Part shown: piece after piece, positions 1-11,094 of the stretch
Numbering within the stretch: position 1 is the first letter of the stretch
Layout of the letters: each line of letters begins with the position of its first letter
NCBI GenBank assembly: GCA_012862575.1
Contig: BLSF01000006.1
Span: 186,001-250,000 of the forward strand
DNA length: 64,000 bases
DNA from: Parietichytrium sp. I65-24A
Lineage: Eukaryota; Sar; Bigyra; Thraustochytrida; Thraustochytriidae
Direction of reading: 5' to 3'
Program-made: the position numbers and the translations under genes
The notes under the pieces: model-generated
The model's input: the letters and a program-made list of their open reading frames with translations, nothing else
What the model was told of the DNA's origin: nothing
The model's database searches: none

Positions 1-3000
1 TGTCGGAGCAGCTTGTGAGCTTGCTTTTCCTTCGGGTTTGCGTTCCTGCTCTTTAACTGCGTCGTCGCCTTCCTTGCCCTTGAAATCCGAAGACTTTAGA
101 TCCACGTCAGAGGACACTGATTGTAGATGCTTTTGAGAAGAATTTCTCACATTTCCAGCGGAGACACCAAGTTTGCTAAGAAATGTTTTTCGACCTTGAA
201 CAGGAGTGCCCCCTGGGCCTTGCACGGCAAGTCGAGTTCGAGTAAATGGGGAACTGATCCCAAATTTGGTTGGCACCATCTGCGACGCGGAGTTGACCGT
301 ATGCATCTGCTGCTTGCTCTCAAGTGCCTGCTTCTCCTTGATGCGCGCACCTCCGCCAAATAGCGACCTCAGTAAACTTCGAGCAATTTTATTACGCAGC
401 TGTTTAAAGAACTTTTGCCACGTGGACACGCCAAAATCGTCGATCTGGAAAGCAGGGCACTCGACGCGCTTATTCATGTTCACGTTGAGACGAAGAATTG
501 GAAAGCCCTGACAGCCGAGCGTTAAATACAAAGCTGATGTCCTCACATTGCGCAAGTACACCAAGTCCACCAGCTGGCCAGAAGCAAGCTTAATCGCTTC
601 TCTAGTCATCAATCCAAGTGCCGAAGCTCGACGAGCGCTTAGCATGTATCTCCGAGTATCGTTTGCGACAAGAAACAAGACATACTGCTCTTCGGTGGTT
701 TGCTCCGCAGAGTATGCCTCATCTTTAGAGTTTGAATTTTGCTGCAAGTAAACACCTTGCATGCCAGAGACGGTCGCGCCTGCTGGCTTCGCATCTTGTT
801 GTACATTCAGATTGCTCTTTGGCGTTTTCGCCGTCAACTCTTGGGCAGAGCCCTCGGCTGCATGCACCGGGCCGGGATGCCCAACCTTAGCGCGGTGGAC
901 GGCCAGAATTGTCAAAGTTTTTCTCGTGGCCGCACGTAAAGAAGGGGTGCTCGTAATCTCGCTCCAGAGGTCAGAGTCAAGCGCCCCATCGCTTAATACA
1001 GGCTTCATCGCTGCCACCCACTCCAAAGAGATTGATTTCAAGTCAACTTCTCTAGTTCTTCGCGAAGAGATGTCAGGGACAAAAGTGTAGGTCGTTGACC
1101 CTTTCGCTCCATTTCGGGGTGAGTTTTGTTGCTTTGGTGAACCTCCAGTACCTGGACTGGTGGGTGCGTTACTGACTATAATGTCGATTGCCTGGCGTGG
1201 TGCAGACATATCGCGACTCCAAGACACGCTGATTGCGGTTGATAAATTTACAACTCCTCGAGGGGGGATCCGAATCCGAGTTTCCAGCTCGTTTCGATAA
1301 TATTCAAGCACGATGGTCGGCTTCCGATTTTCAATTTTAATACGCAGCTGAGCAAAGTTTCGCCGCACTCTGCCGGTTGCCCACGAAATATCAGTTCGTC
1401 CTCTCTTTAATATCCAGCCAGAACGGACAATCCACGTCGCCTCTCCAGCGAAATATTCGGAATTGTCTTGATCCGCTGGAGACGGCGCAAAGTAGCTAGG
1501 ACTCAGAATGTTCTCATCTTTACCTGGTCCATACGTAGTTTCGCTTTCAACACTTTCCAGACGGTCTCGGCTATCAAGATTTGGGGATGCGGGTTCCGTG
1601 GATCCGAGCTCTTTCACATTTCCCGACGAAGAGGAGTGCAAATCGTTTGAACCCAATACGGATGTGTTCACAGCACCAGCGTTCGAACTTTCGGATACTG
1701 CCTCTTTCACGGCTGGCTCAAGAATGTAATCTTCCTTGTCCTCTTCGGAATCAGAATTGAAGTAATTCATAAAAAACAGCGACACGTCATAAGTGAGATG
1801 TACCGAGAGCCTGTACCCTCTCGCATGAGGATAGAAGAGGAATTGCAGCATGTCATAGACGTTCACCTTATAATCTACGAGGATTACGTGAGCCTTTGTG
1901 CTTGCGTCGACACGTAGAAAAGGGATGTTGCCGCTCTTGTTGGAGGTCCCAACTCCAACAACGTTTCCTCGCAAAATATCCTGCGGCTGCCCTTCTTGCA
2001 CTGGAGCGCAATCCACGATTTGCAGGTCTGTAAGAGAGACCTGGACTTTGGTGGAGCCGTCCTCGGAGAAAATATGGCTTCCTCGCAAGCCATTCAAGAT
2101 AGCTTGAACACGGACGTAGCGCTCATTGCTTCTGCTCCCGCTTGCCCACTCCGTCGGGGGAGAAGCCTTTTCTTCTTTCTTATCCTTGTCAGTTCGCTCC
2201 CGATCAGCAATCATCATGATTGTTGCATCGCCGATCTGATACACTAGCTCAGTTCTTCGCCCCTCCCTCTGCTTCGCCCTGGATTGCAAAATGTTCTCCA
2301 CGTGCCACAACAAAACCTTGCTTCCGTTTCTGGCAACGTCAGCCTCGGCGAATGCGAGAAGAGAATTCAGGCCACCTTCGCTACCTTTGGTTGGTGGGAA
2401 AGATTTCTTTCCTCGATCTTTGACTTTCTTACTCGATCTTGACCTCGAAGAAGATCTACTTCTGGATCGAATGCGCGGCTTCAAGCTCCTTCTACTTAGA
2501 GTTCTCTTAGGACGAGTTTCACCAAACTCTTGCGTTTCTGGCTTGTGGGAGCCACCAGACATGGAGCGGTAGTGATTCGCTGGACGCAAAAGGTGAGCCC
2601 TCGAGCCAGTCAAGGTCCCCTGCGTCAGACCTAGCGGGGATCCAGCCCTTGACTCAGCAATTGCTTCGGCGGCTTCTTGCTTCAGAGCAGCGAGGTCGAG
2701 ACCACCCAAGCCGTTCACCGCTTCGGCGCTCGCCGACCAGTCCTCACTCAGTGCCATTCTTCTCCGGCCAGGAAGAGCGCTCGCTGCCTTTAGGTCCCCA
2801 TCGACATTTTCCACAGAACTACCAATGGCGTCTACCTCTTCCGCACCATCCTCGCCTTGCTCTTCCAGATTTCGCCCATCTTTTCCACTCGATCCATAAT
2901 GCCACTGCTGATCGACCACATGCTCACTAGCAGCACTGGGCGCCAGCTCGCTACCATCCTCTTCGTCATTGTCGTCTTCATCGTGAAACTCGTCCCCGGA

Positions 3001-6000
3001 ACCGTCGTTCAGTGAGGAGACATCGCTTTCGCTGTCCTCTGAAACCTCAAATTGCTCCATATTCTGGAACCACCTCAAATCAGATGCAGATCCAAGAGTC
3101 TCGCCAGAGACCTCGCTTCGAATCATTGCAGTGTAGTCTGGGGATGGCATGACCACCAGGAGGTCCCGGACCACTCCTAACACATTAAAAAACTCATATG
3201 ATCCAAGGCGGACCTGAACGTCCGGGACATCAATTAGAAACAAGCCTAGCGGCACGCGCACGTCTGCGACGTTGGTGTGCGACTTGACATCTTCGGCGGC
3301 CGGCGGAAAGATTGAATAGGCCACCTCTTTGATCCTGAAATTTGTCTTCCGAAGCACTGGTTTGGGGAGCTCCGCTTCTACGTCTGGATCGTAAAGGAGC
3401 ATATTTCGCGCCAAAGCAATGTCACTCACGGTAGCCTGCTGAAAGGCGAACGCGTAGTCTGAGAGACTTTCCGTGAAACAAAGCTCGGAGGTGTCTGGGC
3501 GAATACGAAGCCAAGGTGACGCCTTGCTGCGATCCAAGTCGCTAGGCGGCACAAAAACCTGCGCACCTAGCACTTGCACGTCGACTTCCTTACGCATCAT
3601 CTCGAATCCGTTCATGTAGTCGCCCGTTAAACGATGAAAGCAGTCAAGCATATTCTTGTAAGTTTTCACGACCGCAGATTCAGCAGTAACAAAACCTCTT
3701 GAGTTTCCGGCCCTTAATTGAACCTGGGCCCACCGCAATTCCACCACAAAAGATAGCTCCCCATCATCAACACTGGGAATATCTTCCTGACCTTCATCAG
3801 GCTCTGGCGGCTCGTCTTCTTTGCTGTCCTGGGTGGCAAATCCTTCACCCAGCTGAATGTCGGGAGAACCGCTTGTTTCGTCTAAAACATTGGTGCCATC
3901 TTCGGCGAGAGTAACATCGCCCAGTGAAGGAGTTTGTCCGAACCCGATGACTTCAGAGTAAGCCTTGCGAGTGCTATAGCCTTCTAGTGCACTTTGCGAA
4001 AGGACCCCCGCCATAAAAGACGAAGGTCTTTCCAGAGGAGCATAAACCCCAGCAAGATCAATGAGCGGACCTTCAAAGTGCCCATCAAATTGAGTTGGCC
4101 TAGCTTGCTGTTCCATAACTTCAGAGTCTACGGAAAACGATGATTCCATATTACACGACGTATCAAGCTGGAATGCAGACTTTGGGGAGCCTGCGCTGAA
4201 TGTGCTGTTCATCTGATCCCCTTTGCTTCTCCAAGATCCTCCGGACGCGGAGGAGCCGTTCGAAGAAAACCGTTTCACTCGCTTTTGCTTCTGCTTTTCC
4301 TCGTTTTGCAAGCCTTCGTCAACTTTCCACTGCTGTCTGACAGCGTAAAGGGTGCTTCCAACCACCATGAAAATTGCGTCTCGAATCGGAATCGTCCATG
4401 TCACTCGGCAATCATCCACGGCAATTGTGAACACTTCATCTTCCTCGGCGTCCCCATCAAGAGGTTCGGAAGCCACCTTTCCAGATGGCTGAAGTTGTCT
4501 CCATTTTCCGGCGCGAAGCATCACAGCTGGGCTGGAGACCCATGGCTCTTCGATGAAAAGATGATTCTCTGATCGGCCCAAAGAAAAGTCGTCGCGCTCC
4601 CCCATACGGTTAAGACCAGGGTGAATTGGAAAGGAGCTCCAAAACCTCCAGCCACACCCAGACGCATCAACATAAAGCCTACCCTCCAAAAGAACGGCAG
4701 AGTTAAGGCGTGTAACTGGAGGCATGCCTCGCGGGATGAAGTACCCCACAATATCCGGGCACTGCAGAAGCAAAGCATGCTTGTTCCATACGGGTGGAAG
4801 CCCGTACGGTGGGTGCCAATTATCTCCGCCGCCTCGAGGTCGAACAAATTCCATCTTCGTGAGGAGGCTCTCCGCCTGAATGAACAGAGCTGCTTCGCTG
4901 TTGGGCTCCTCCCACCACAAAACCCGCGGGCGATCCGTGAGAATACCTATTCTCAGATGCGTGATAAGCCGACCAAAGGTCGCTCGATCTTTTGGGGTTT
5001 TGGGTGGACCAGGAGGGTTAAAGGAACGAAGAATATCACATATGGCAACGTAACTTGCCCAACATAAAGTGATGGCAGGAAAGCGGCTCTTCTCCTCGTC
5101 GTCGTCATCCTCTAGGACGTCCTCGTCCTCTTCAATGCTTTCTTCCAACTTTTCTGGATGCGCGAAACCACGCGCTTCGGAATCATTACTCCCAAGCAAG
5201 CTATCCAACGATCTTTTCTCCTTAGGACTTAGAGACGCGCTTGAAGATGGAGATATCACTTTTTCAGTCTTTGCCTCTTCGAAAAGACATCCAAACTCAA
5301 ATTTGAGCCCCAGGTCCACTCCTGGTGACCGAAACTTGTGATACATATCCACCATGTTTGTCGGGTTGACCCCAGGAGGGTGGTGAAACTGGACGTAGTG
5401 ATCCAAGCAAGTGACGGGGCCCCAGCCGAAGGATAACTGCACGCGCGCGACAGGAACAGAGAGCAACGTGAACTGATCTACCTTTTTCTCCTGATCGTCA
5501 CGGATCGTGCTAAGAGCAAACGCTTCAGCAAACAGCTCCCAATCTCTGCGAGGTGAAGCCTCAACAATCTGACGGAGGCCGCGCTGGATCGGAGAGCGTA
5601 AGCCATCTTCCCCGTTGGGCGCGGACGTCCAGTCCATAACATCTCTGGTATTCGGGTCCGTAGCCTCCGAATTGTTGCTCCTGTGACGCCTTAAGGTTGT
5701 GGCTCCCTGGCGCATAGACTTGTGCTCACTCTGACTTTTCATAGACATGGGCAGATCGTTGCATTCGCGCAGATTGCGCACGAAAATGTTCGTTCCGCGC
5801 AACAGAATCCCAGTGTCGCCATGCCAAGGGGAGAGTGTCAAAATTCGGACTGACACGCGTTTCGCTTTGACACTAATTAGGCCATGATACATGTATCGAA
5901 GTTTGTCCCAAAACCCGAGCTTCGGCGATCTCGTGTCGGAAGACTTGGGTATTGCCCGCGCTAACGCTATATCAAAAGCATTCATGGTGGCCGAAAGGCA

Positions 6001-9000
6001 ATCACCATGGGCGACACTCAGCTGCTCACACTGCAGATTGAGATTGTAATACAGTTTTGTGGGGACACCAACTCTCTTGATACCGTCGAAGCGGATTCCG
6101 AGTGGGTGAAGCCGCGCATTTGCGAGATCAATGGGTTCACTCACTTCTGAAGGTAGCGCGCCGCTTGCCAATGCCTCGCTCAGGACAATACTATACTCGG
6201 AAGTGCAGGACTCGGTTCCATTGATTTCTGCAAGTACAATATCTGAAGGCTTATTTATAGAGAGGCCCCACACCTCTACCATAGGCCGCCGATGGTTTCG
6301 GAGCTGAAAGACCAGGTGTTCTGCGGCCAAGGCATCCATCGTGCAACCAATGATGAACGAAAACCCGTGAGTGTGGACAGCCGACGCGACTTTATCTGTC
6401 GGGCAGTCGTCATATTTCCACAGCATAGCCAACAGGCCCGATCGCGAATGTGTGCGGCTATTCCAGGAAACTGATGAGGAGATGTTCTGACCAGATATCA
6501 CTGCTAGGCTGGATGTTGAAGCTGTGGCTTTCTTCGGCATGTATTTCAAAAGGTCAGGGCTTTCCTTCCACGTCGCTTCATCATGCTTGAACCGAACATC
6601 TAATTCTTTGACGGACAGCCCAAAAGTTAGTTCGACCTCGTCGTGCTTTTCCCTCTCTCTGTATGGCGGAAGAGACGAAGAGCTTTTCAAGTTTGTGACA
6701 GAATGCTTGCTGCTCTCAAGCAGCCAATTGACCCCGCAACGCATCGCTTTCCGCTGCTGCAAAATCGCCTGCAACGCACTTCCAAGTTCTGCTTCGGGTC
6801 CCAGCTGAAGTCTGGCAGTCTCGATATCCAAGCTGACTTTCAGTTTCGTACTTGACGGTTTGACAGCCTTGTCAGCTGCAGGCTCAGACTTGCCCGTGGT
6901 TGCTTCCGCGCCCTTGCAAATCTGAAACCTCATTGTCGACAGCTTCAAAATGTATTCTGCGGCCCCCAGCTGTTTCTCAAAGTGCTGCTGGGAAAGAGAT
7001 ACCAGCACACGATCAACTGTAGCTTGCACCGCGTCGAAAGTATGTGACTCGATCACAGTATGTGGGACTAGAATGCGAATGATGTGGGATCTGCTGGATA
7101 AATCCTCGTTACCATGCAAGAGAAGGCTGAGTTTTTCGATTCTAAAGCGAAAAACAACCTTAACCTTTTCCCACCTTGCTGGTGAGAACTCCTTCAGCTT
7201 GGGAGAGGGAGGACTCCTGAGTCTCCTGCCTTTCGCGAATGACGTTTTGCTTGAGGAGGAATCCTGACGCGACAAAGGAGAGCTGAAAGATCGCTTGTAC
7301 TCATCCCGAAATTCAAGCGCGAGAGCTAACACGCGCAGCCATGAGGCCCCAAAACCATGTAGCTTGATTCCACGAGAACTCGCCCCGGAGAAATGGACAA
7401 CGCTTGGAGAGTCGTTTGCGCGCTCCCAGACTAGCCCACTCTGGAGTTGACTTGGGCCAGTCAAAGCAAACAGTTTGAACGTTTTCTTAACTGCAGCCGC
7501 AGCCGACACATTCCGCAGCTGAGGACGCACTAGCTTTAGAGCTTTGGCCTTTTCTTCGAGCTCGGAGCCCACAAACACCTGAGCGATCGAGAACGAATCG
7601 ACGCCCGCTTTGACCCTCGCAGAAAGTTTTTGAGGGGAGTGTTCAACTTTGCGAGTGAGTGGATTCACGCGATTCGAGGAACGTCGTTGCCTTGCGTGTG
7701 TCCACGAGTCTACCGCTGGAGGTACAAAGTGGTCAAAGTTGACATGAAGTAGATTCGCCTCTGAGCTTATAGTGACCTTGGTGGGCTCCAAATTACGAGG
7801 GACACCAATACCAGGTGCGGGGTTAAACGAGCTCGCAAACATACGCGAGCCAGGCTCCCTGAGACCTTGGTGGGGAGCCATCATGAGGGTGAACGAGTCA
7901 TTTTCGAATTCGATATCAACATGCCTGGAGAGTGAGATGCCAAGAGTTTCCGAAACCCACAACTCTCGAAGGGTCGCTGGCTGTCGCCGGCTTGCAAAGC
8001 TATCTGCAATGCCGCTTCCCTTTGGCTTCTCAGTTCCATCTTGAAAACTCGATGCGGAGTTCTTACTTGAGGAGCTGAATATCGAGGCACTTTCGCTATG
8101 TGCAACTGACTTTGGCTTGCCCTTTTCTGCATTGTCAACCGCGTCTTCTTCGCCTTCGTCAATTGTGACGTAAGCGGCTCGCAGGCTCGCGAGACAGTCC
8201 CAAACACCAGAAGTAATAGAAGCTCTAGCCCGTGAAAGTTGCATCTTGCACACCAATCGCGTGTCATGGTGGTGCTGCACGGGCACCGAGACATTCGAGC
8301 TGCCTCGTATCAAAGAAGGGGCTCGCCCAGCAACACTAGATCCCGGGAATGATGGCATCGAAGGTGCCGCTTCCTCATGACTACTTTGAACTGGAGTTGG
8401 TGCGCTGCCTATTTGGCCATGATTCCAGCCTTGCTCCTCCAGAAGATCAGAACTCCACTCGGGAGCGCGCACCACAACAGCCTGAAAAGGCATACTGCAT
8501 AGTCCACAATTGACTTCCGAGGCAAGATTCGAGTAGTTGCAGCTCGTACACTCCCAGTCGTGAGTTGGTGCTTGACTTGCATCTGAAGTATTGCGCTTCC
8601 TTGTCCCCGGAAGCTCGGGGTTGGGAGGCGAGGCTAGGGCTCCTTTCTCATTGGCTGACTTGGACGCACCCAACGCAAGAGATTCCGTGAAACCCAATCT
8701 TACATTCGCAAACTGGAAGGCCGTGTTGAGGTCACCAATAAGGAATCTGATATCTGCATGAGCTTTGAATGACGCGAAAGAGACCACCGTGGCGTACTTT
8801 GTTAGCTCTGTACTCAATAAATCCTTGCCAGTCTCGCGCAGCGAAAGGTGATTCGCAACAAGCTTGTCGAATGAAATTTGTTGCAACGATAGCCCAAAGG
8901 AGTTGACCTCGAAACGGCTGGACAAACAAGTGCTCGCGAACCAGGTTCCGGTGTTCTCAGTCTCGGATTTGGTAAACTCCTCACTAGCAACGGGGTCAAG

Positions 9001-11094
9001 AGTAAAGTTGACGGCGCTTTGAAGTCGTGCGCTCCCGCCGACGTATGCCTGATGGGGGGAGCCACTTGCAAGTGCGTCGCCCTGCACTGAAACAAGGATG
9101 GAGCAGATCTTGACCTCTATGCTTGGTGGCGAAGAAGCTAGGACCTTTCCAATGAAGGTCTCGAAACTCTTTGCGCCCAGACTACCAGCAGCCCCAAGTT
9201 GGTCGTGGCTGCGATGGTCGGGGAGGAGTGAGTCAGAGTCCGTTTCCGTTTCGTCCTCAGAATGTGGGCCATCGTACTCCTCATAGAACTTTTGAATTCT
9301 GGACCGATTTTGGGCGCTATCACTATAGATACTGGACCTCAATTGCTGCGACTCGCTCAATGAAGACGCAAGCCCACACACGGAACAAGTCTGTAGCTCA
9401 CCAGAATTGAAGAAACCGCAGCTGGTGCACTCCCACCCGGTCGAGTCCACGGATGCGTCGCTCTCCGACCTGTCTGCCCGACTGGAGGAAGTGGTGGAAT
9501 CCATGTCATCAGCGTTCGACTCGTCTTGAGGCTTTGTGACCAAATTATCCGCCTCAAGTTGCTTCCGGGCATGGTAGGAAAGCTCGATACGTTTTGCGGC
9601 TGACATGCTCGCAAGCTCCTCGGTTTCCTCCGTGGAAAGAGACTGTTCAGTAAACCCATTCACTTCCGACATAGAAGTCGGCCGTTGAATGTTGTCTTTT
9701 ACTTCTACAAGCCCTTTCAAGTTGTTTGAAGAGACGAACATATCGAATGAGTCCACTCCCCAAAATATTTTATGAAGCTCCACTGACTTTTTCTGGACGT
9801 CGCAGGAAGTGGGCTCGACTGCGCCGGGCTGTTCAGTGCCCTGTTTAATAATGCACGAGCACAAGTTTGCCAAGTGCGTCGCGCCTGTGAAGCGCTGTTT
9901 GGGCCCATCTCGAAAGAGGCTGAGAGAGAAGCAGAAATTAGAAATAAAAAACATCGGCGAGGTTGAGGTCGCGAGAATCTGGTCCACCGATATTTGCTGA
10001 ATAGAAAGCTTGGGCTCGACCAGAGTCCTCGTGGGCGTGGCGGAGCCACCGTTTTTTGCGCCGTGTGCTGTTTGGTCCCGCTTTGCACAGGACAAGACGA
10101 GCTCACCCATCCGAAAGTCGATTCCGACTGTGGGAGAAAGAACCCGAACCACCGTTCTATCCACTTCCAAGATGACAAAACCACTTAGCCACACCATGCG
10201 GGAGACAAGCTTGTCTGCTGCAGATATTTTCGGCTTCTCGGGCTTTTTCTCTTTGGCAGGAAGTTTTTGTCCAGATTCCGTCTCTTTTTGTGCCGAGCCA
10301 CCTCCCGAGCCGCTCCGATGATGATTTTCGCGGTCCTCTTCAGGACGCGACGTTGTGTTGGCTCGTCTACTCCTGTACACGAGGAGTTTTAATAAGTCAG
10401 TGTGCAGGTTCACAGTTACCCCGCTAATATATAGAGTCAACAGAGGCCGGCTGATACCATGAAAGGGATGCACCGGCCGAGAGGAGAATGACACTGATAT
10501 CATTTCCGTTTCAAAGACAACGTTGTCTTCGTATTTAATCCGCAGATCTTCAATTCGTCGCCGGAAAAGATCGATCTTGTTGATTTCTGCTCGAGCCGGA
10601 ATACCTAGAACGGTCCTGCAGACAACATTGATACTACCACATAGAAATTTGGCCAGGGTTCCAGGTTGAGCTAAAACATACACCGTCAAGCCGACTAGGA
10701 TCAACATGGGCATCAGAGACTGCATAGGGAAACCCAGCAGGGCAAAGAGCTGACCAAGTAAAGCAGAGAACACTGCGTAAATAATAATAATCACACCAAG
10801 CACCAGAGTCCAACGGCCGATGTACGATTGGCCTTCTCTTTCAGAAGATGCTGAGACAGCCGGGCTTCCCGCTGAGCTGTGACTCTGAGCTGGGCTTCCA
10901 AACTGAAGGCCATGCGGGCCACTGGGTCGAAAGCCGGGGAAGTTACTAAACTGCAGCAAGCTCCTGCCTGCCGAGCTCGCCATGGAGGTTGACGTTGGGA
11001 GTGACTCGGACTCCAGAGACGAATTGTCCTCCAACCCGTACGAATCGTCATCGTCAAAGTTGGCAGAGACTGAATCGCGCTGAGCCGCCCTCAT
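1..11094 (-). CDS. Bridge-like lipid transfer protein, Hobbit/SABRE/FMP27 (BLTP2) family, 3' end outside window
   Basis: This is one uninterrupted reading frame of 3,698 codons that starts at the ATG at 11094 and runs off the left edge. Residues 1-90 are Ser/Asp-rich and probably disordered. Two hydrophobic segments follow at about 94-120 and 123-142, as in the ER-anchored N-terminus of this family. The hallmark GFWDK motif is at about residue 1727 (5902-5916), followed by a KLRYMYHG stretch that matches the FMP27 GFWDK domain. Known family members form long hydrophobic grooves that move phospholipids at ER-plasma membrane contacts. Two RanBP2-type zinc fingers (W-x-C-x2-C-x3-N-x6-C-x2-C) interrupt the chain at about 551-575 and 845-870; I know of none in the human, plant or yeast proteins. 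Long acidic and Ser-rich insertions make it longer than the usual 2,200-2,700 residues. It is divergent from the VWA8-like gene. The family call is firm; the exact orthologue is not proven. Confidence 0.88.
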   Translation of the reverse strand, partial: MRAAQRDSVSANFDDDDSYGLEDNSSLESESLPTSTSMASSAGRSLLQFSNFPGFRPSGPHGLQFGSPAQSHSSAGSPAVSASSEREGQSYIGRWTLVLGVIIIIYAVFSALLGQLFALLGFPMQSLMPMLILVGLTVYVLAQPGTLAKFLCGSINVVCRTVLGIPARAEINKIDLFRRRIEDLRIKYEDNVVFETEMISVSFSSRPVHPFHGISRPLLTLYISGVTVNLHTDLLKLLVYRSRRANTTSRPEEDRENHHRSGSGGGSAQKETESGQKLPAKEKKPEKPKISAADKLVSRMVWLSGFVILEVDRTVVRVLSPTVGIDFRMGELVLSCAKRDQTAHGAKNGGSATPTRTLVEPKLSIQQISVDQILATSTSPMFFISNFCFSLSLFRDGPKQRFTGATHLANLCSCIIKQGTEQPGAVEPTSCDVQKKSVELHKIFWGVDSFDMFVSSNNLKGLVEVKDNIQRPTSMSEVNGFTEQSLSTEETEELASMSAAKRIELSYHARKQLEADNLVTKPQDESNADDMDSTTSSSRADRSESDASVDSTGWECTSCGFFNSGELQTCSVCGLASSLSESQQLRSSIYSDSAQNRSRIQKFYEEYDGPHSEDETETDSDSLLPDHRSHDQLGAAGSLGAKSFETFIGKVLASSPPSIEVKICSILVSVQGDALASGSPHQAYVGGSARLQSAVNFTLDPVASEEFTKSETENTGTWFASTCLSSRFEVNSFGLSLQQISFDKLVANHLSLRETGKDLLSTELTKYATVVSFASFKAHADIRFLIGDLNTAFQFANVRLGFTESLALGASKSANEKGALASPPNPELPGTRKRNTSDASQAPTHDWECTSCNYSNLASEVNCGLCSMPFQAVVVRAPEWSSDLLEEQGWNHGQIGSAPTPVQSSHEEAAPSMPSFPGSSVAGRAPSLIRGSSNVSVPVQHHHDTRLVCKMQLSRARASITSGVWDCLASLRAAYVTIDEGEEDAVDNAEKGKPKSVAHSESASIFSSSSKNSASSFQDGTEKPKGSGIADSFASRRQPATLRELWVSETLGISLSRHVDIEFENDSFTLMMAPHQGLREPGSRMFASSFNPAPGIGVPRNLEPTKVTISSEANLLHVNFDHFVPPAVDSWTHARQRRSSNRVNPLTRKVEHSPQKLSARVKAGVDSFSIAQVFVGSELEEKAKALKLVRPQLRNVSAAAAVKKTFKLFALTGPSQLQSGLVWERANDSPSVVHFSGASSRGIKLHGFGASWLRVLALALEFRDEYKRSFSSPLSRQDSSSSKTSFAKGRRLRSPPSPKLKEFSPARWEKVKVVFRFRIEKLSLLLHGNEDLSSRSHIIRILVPHTVIESHTFDAVQATVDRVLVSLSQQHFEKQLGAAEYILKLSTMRFQICKGAEATTGKSEPAADKAVKPSSTKLKVSLDIETARLQLGPEAELGSALQAILQQRKAMRCGVNWLLESSKHSVTNLKSSSSLPPYREREKHDEVELTFGLSVKELDVRFKHDEATWKESPDLLKYMPKKATASTSSLAVISGQNISSSVSWNSRTHSRSGLLAMLWKYDDCPTDKVASAVHTHGFSFIIGCTMDALAAEHLVFQLRNHRRPMVEVWGLSINKPSDIVLAEINGTESCTSEYSIVLSEALASGALPSEVSEPIDLANARLHPLGIRFDGIKRVGVPTKLYYNLNLQCEQLSVAHGDCLSATMNAFDIALARAIPKSSDTRSPKLGFWDKLRYMYHGLISVKAKRVSVRILTLSPWHGDTGILLRGTNIFVRNLRECNDLPMSMKSQSEHKSMRQGATTLRRHRSNNSEATDPNTRDVMDWTSAPNGEDGLRSPIQRGLRQIVEASPRRDWELFAEAFALSTIRDDQEKKVDQFTLLSVPVARVQLSFGWGPVTCLDHYVQFHHPPGVNPTNMVDMYHKFRSPGVDLGLKFEFGCLFEEAKTEKVISPSSSASLSPKEKRSLDSLLGSNDSEARGFAHPEKLEESIEEDEDVLEDDDDEEKSRFPAITLCWASYVAICDILRSFNPPGPPKTPKDRATFGRLITHLRIGILTDRPRVLWWEEPNSEAALFIQAESLLTKMEFVRPRGGGDNWHPPYGLPPVWNKHALLLQCPDIVGYFIPRGMPPVTRLNSAVLLEGRLYVDASGCGWRFWSSFPIHPGLNRMGERDDFSLGRSENHLFIEEPWVSSPAVMLRAGKWRQLQPSGKVASEPLDGDAEEDEVFTIAVDDCRVTWTIPIRDAIFMVVGSTLYAVRQQWKVDEGLQNEEKQKQKRVKRFSSNGSSASGGSWRSKGDQMNSTFSAGSPKSAFQLDTSCNMESSFSVDSEVMEQQARPTQFDGHFEGPLIDLAGVYAPLERPSSFMAGVLSQSALEGYSTRKAYSEVIGFGQTPSLGDVTLAEDGTNVLDETSGSPDIQLGEGFATQDSKEDEPPEPDEGQEDIPSVDDGELSFVVELRWAQVQLRAGNSRGFVTAESAVVKTYKNMLDCFHRLTGDYMNGFEMMRKEVDVQVLGAQVFVPPSDLDRSKASPWLRIRPDTSELCFTESLSDYAFAFQQATVSDIALARNMLLYDPDVEAELPKPVLRKTNFRIKEVAYSIFPPAAEDVKSHTNVADVRVPLGLFLIDVPDVQVRLGSYEFFNVLGVVRDLLVVMPSPDYTAMIRSEVSGETLGSASDLRWFQNMEQFEVSEDSESDVSSLNDGSGDEFHDEDDNDEEDGSELAPSAASEHVVDQQWHYGSSGKDGRNLEEQGEDGAEEVDAIGSSVENVDGDLKAASALPGRRRMALSEDWSASAEAVNGLGGLDLAALKQEAAEAIAESRAGSPLGLTQGTLTGSRAHLLRPANHYRSMSGGSHKPETQEFGETRPKRTLSRRSLKPRIRSRSRSSSRSRSSKKVKDRGKKSFPPTKGSEGGLNSLLAFAEADVARNGSKVLLWHVENILQSRAKQREGRRTELVYQIGDATIMMIADRERTDKDKKEEKASPPTEWASGSRSNERYVRVQAILNGLRGSHIFSEDGSTKVQVSLTDLQIVDCAPVQEGQPQDILRGNVVGVGTSNKSGNIPFLRVDASTKAHVILVDYKVNVYDMLQFLFYPHARGYRLSVHLTYDVSLFFMNYFNSDSEEDKEDYILEPAVKEAVSESSNAGAVNTSVLGSNDLHSSSSGNVKELGSTEPASPNLDSRDRLESVESETTYGPGKDENILSPSYFAPSPADQDNSEYFAGEATWIVRSGWILKRGRTDISWATGRVRRNFAQLRIKIENRKPTIVLEYYRNELETRIRIPPRGVVNLSTAISVSWSRDMSAPRQAIDIIVSNAPTSPGTGGSPKQQNSPRNGAKGSTTYTFVPDISSRRTREVDLKSISLEWVAAMKPVLSDGALDSDLWSEITSTPSLRAATRKTLTILAVHRAKVGHPGPVHAAEGSAQELTAKTPKSNLNVQQDAKPAGATVSGMQGVYLQQNSNSKDEAYSAEQTTEEQYVLFLVANDTRRYMLSARRASALGLMTREAIKLASGQLVDLVYLRNVRTSALYLTLGCQGFPILRLNVNMNKRVECPAFQIDDFGVSTWQKFFKQLRNKIARSLLRSLFGGGARIKEKQALESKQQMHTVNSASQMVPTKFGISSPFTRTRLAVQGPGGTPVQGRKTFLSKLGVSAGNVRNSSQKHLQSVSSDVDLKSSDFKGKEGDDAVKEQERKPEGKASSQAAPT

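Noticed and set aside
4621-5067. 148-codon plus-strand open frame
   Set aside because: Antisense to the lipid-transfer protein, which is open along the whole stretch.
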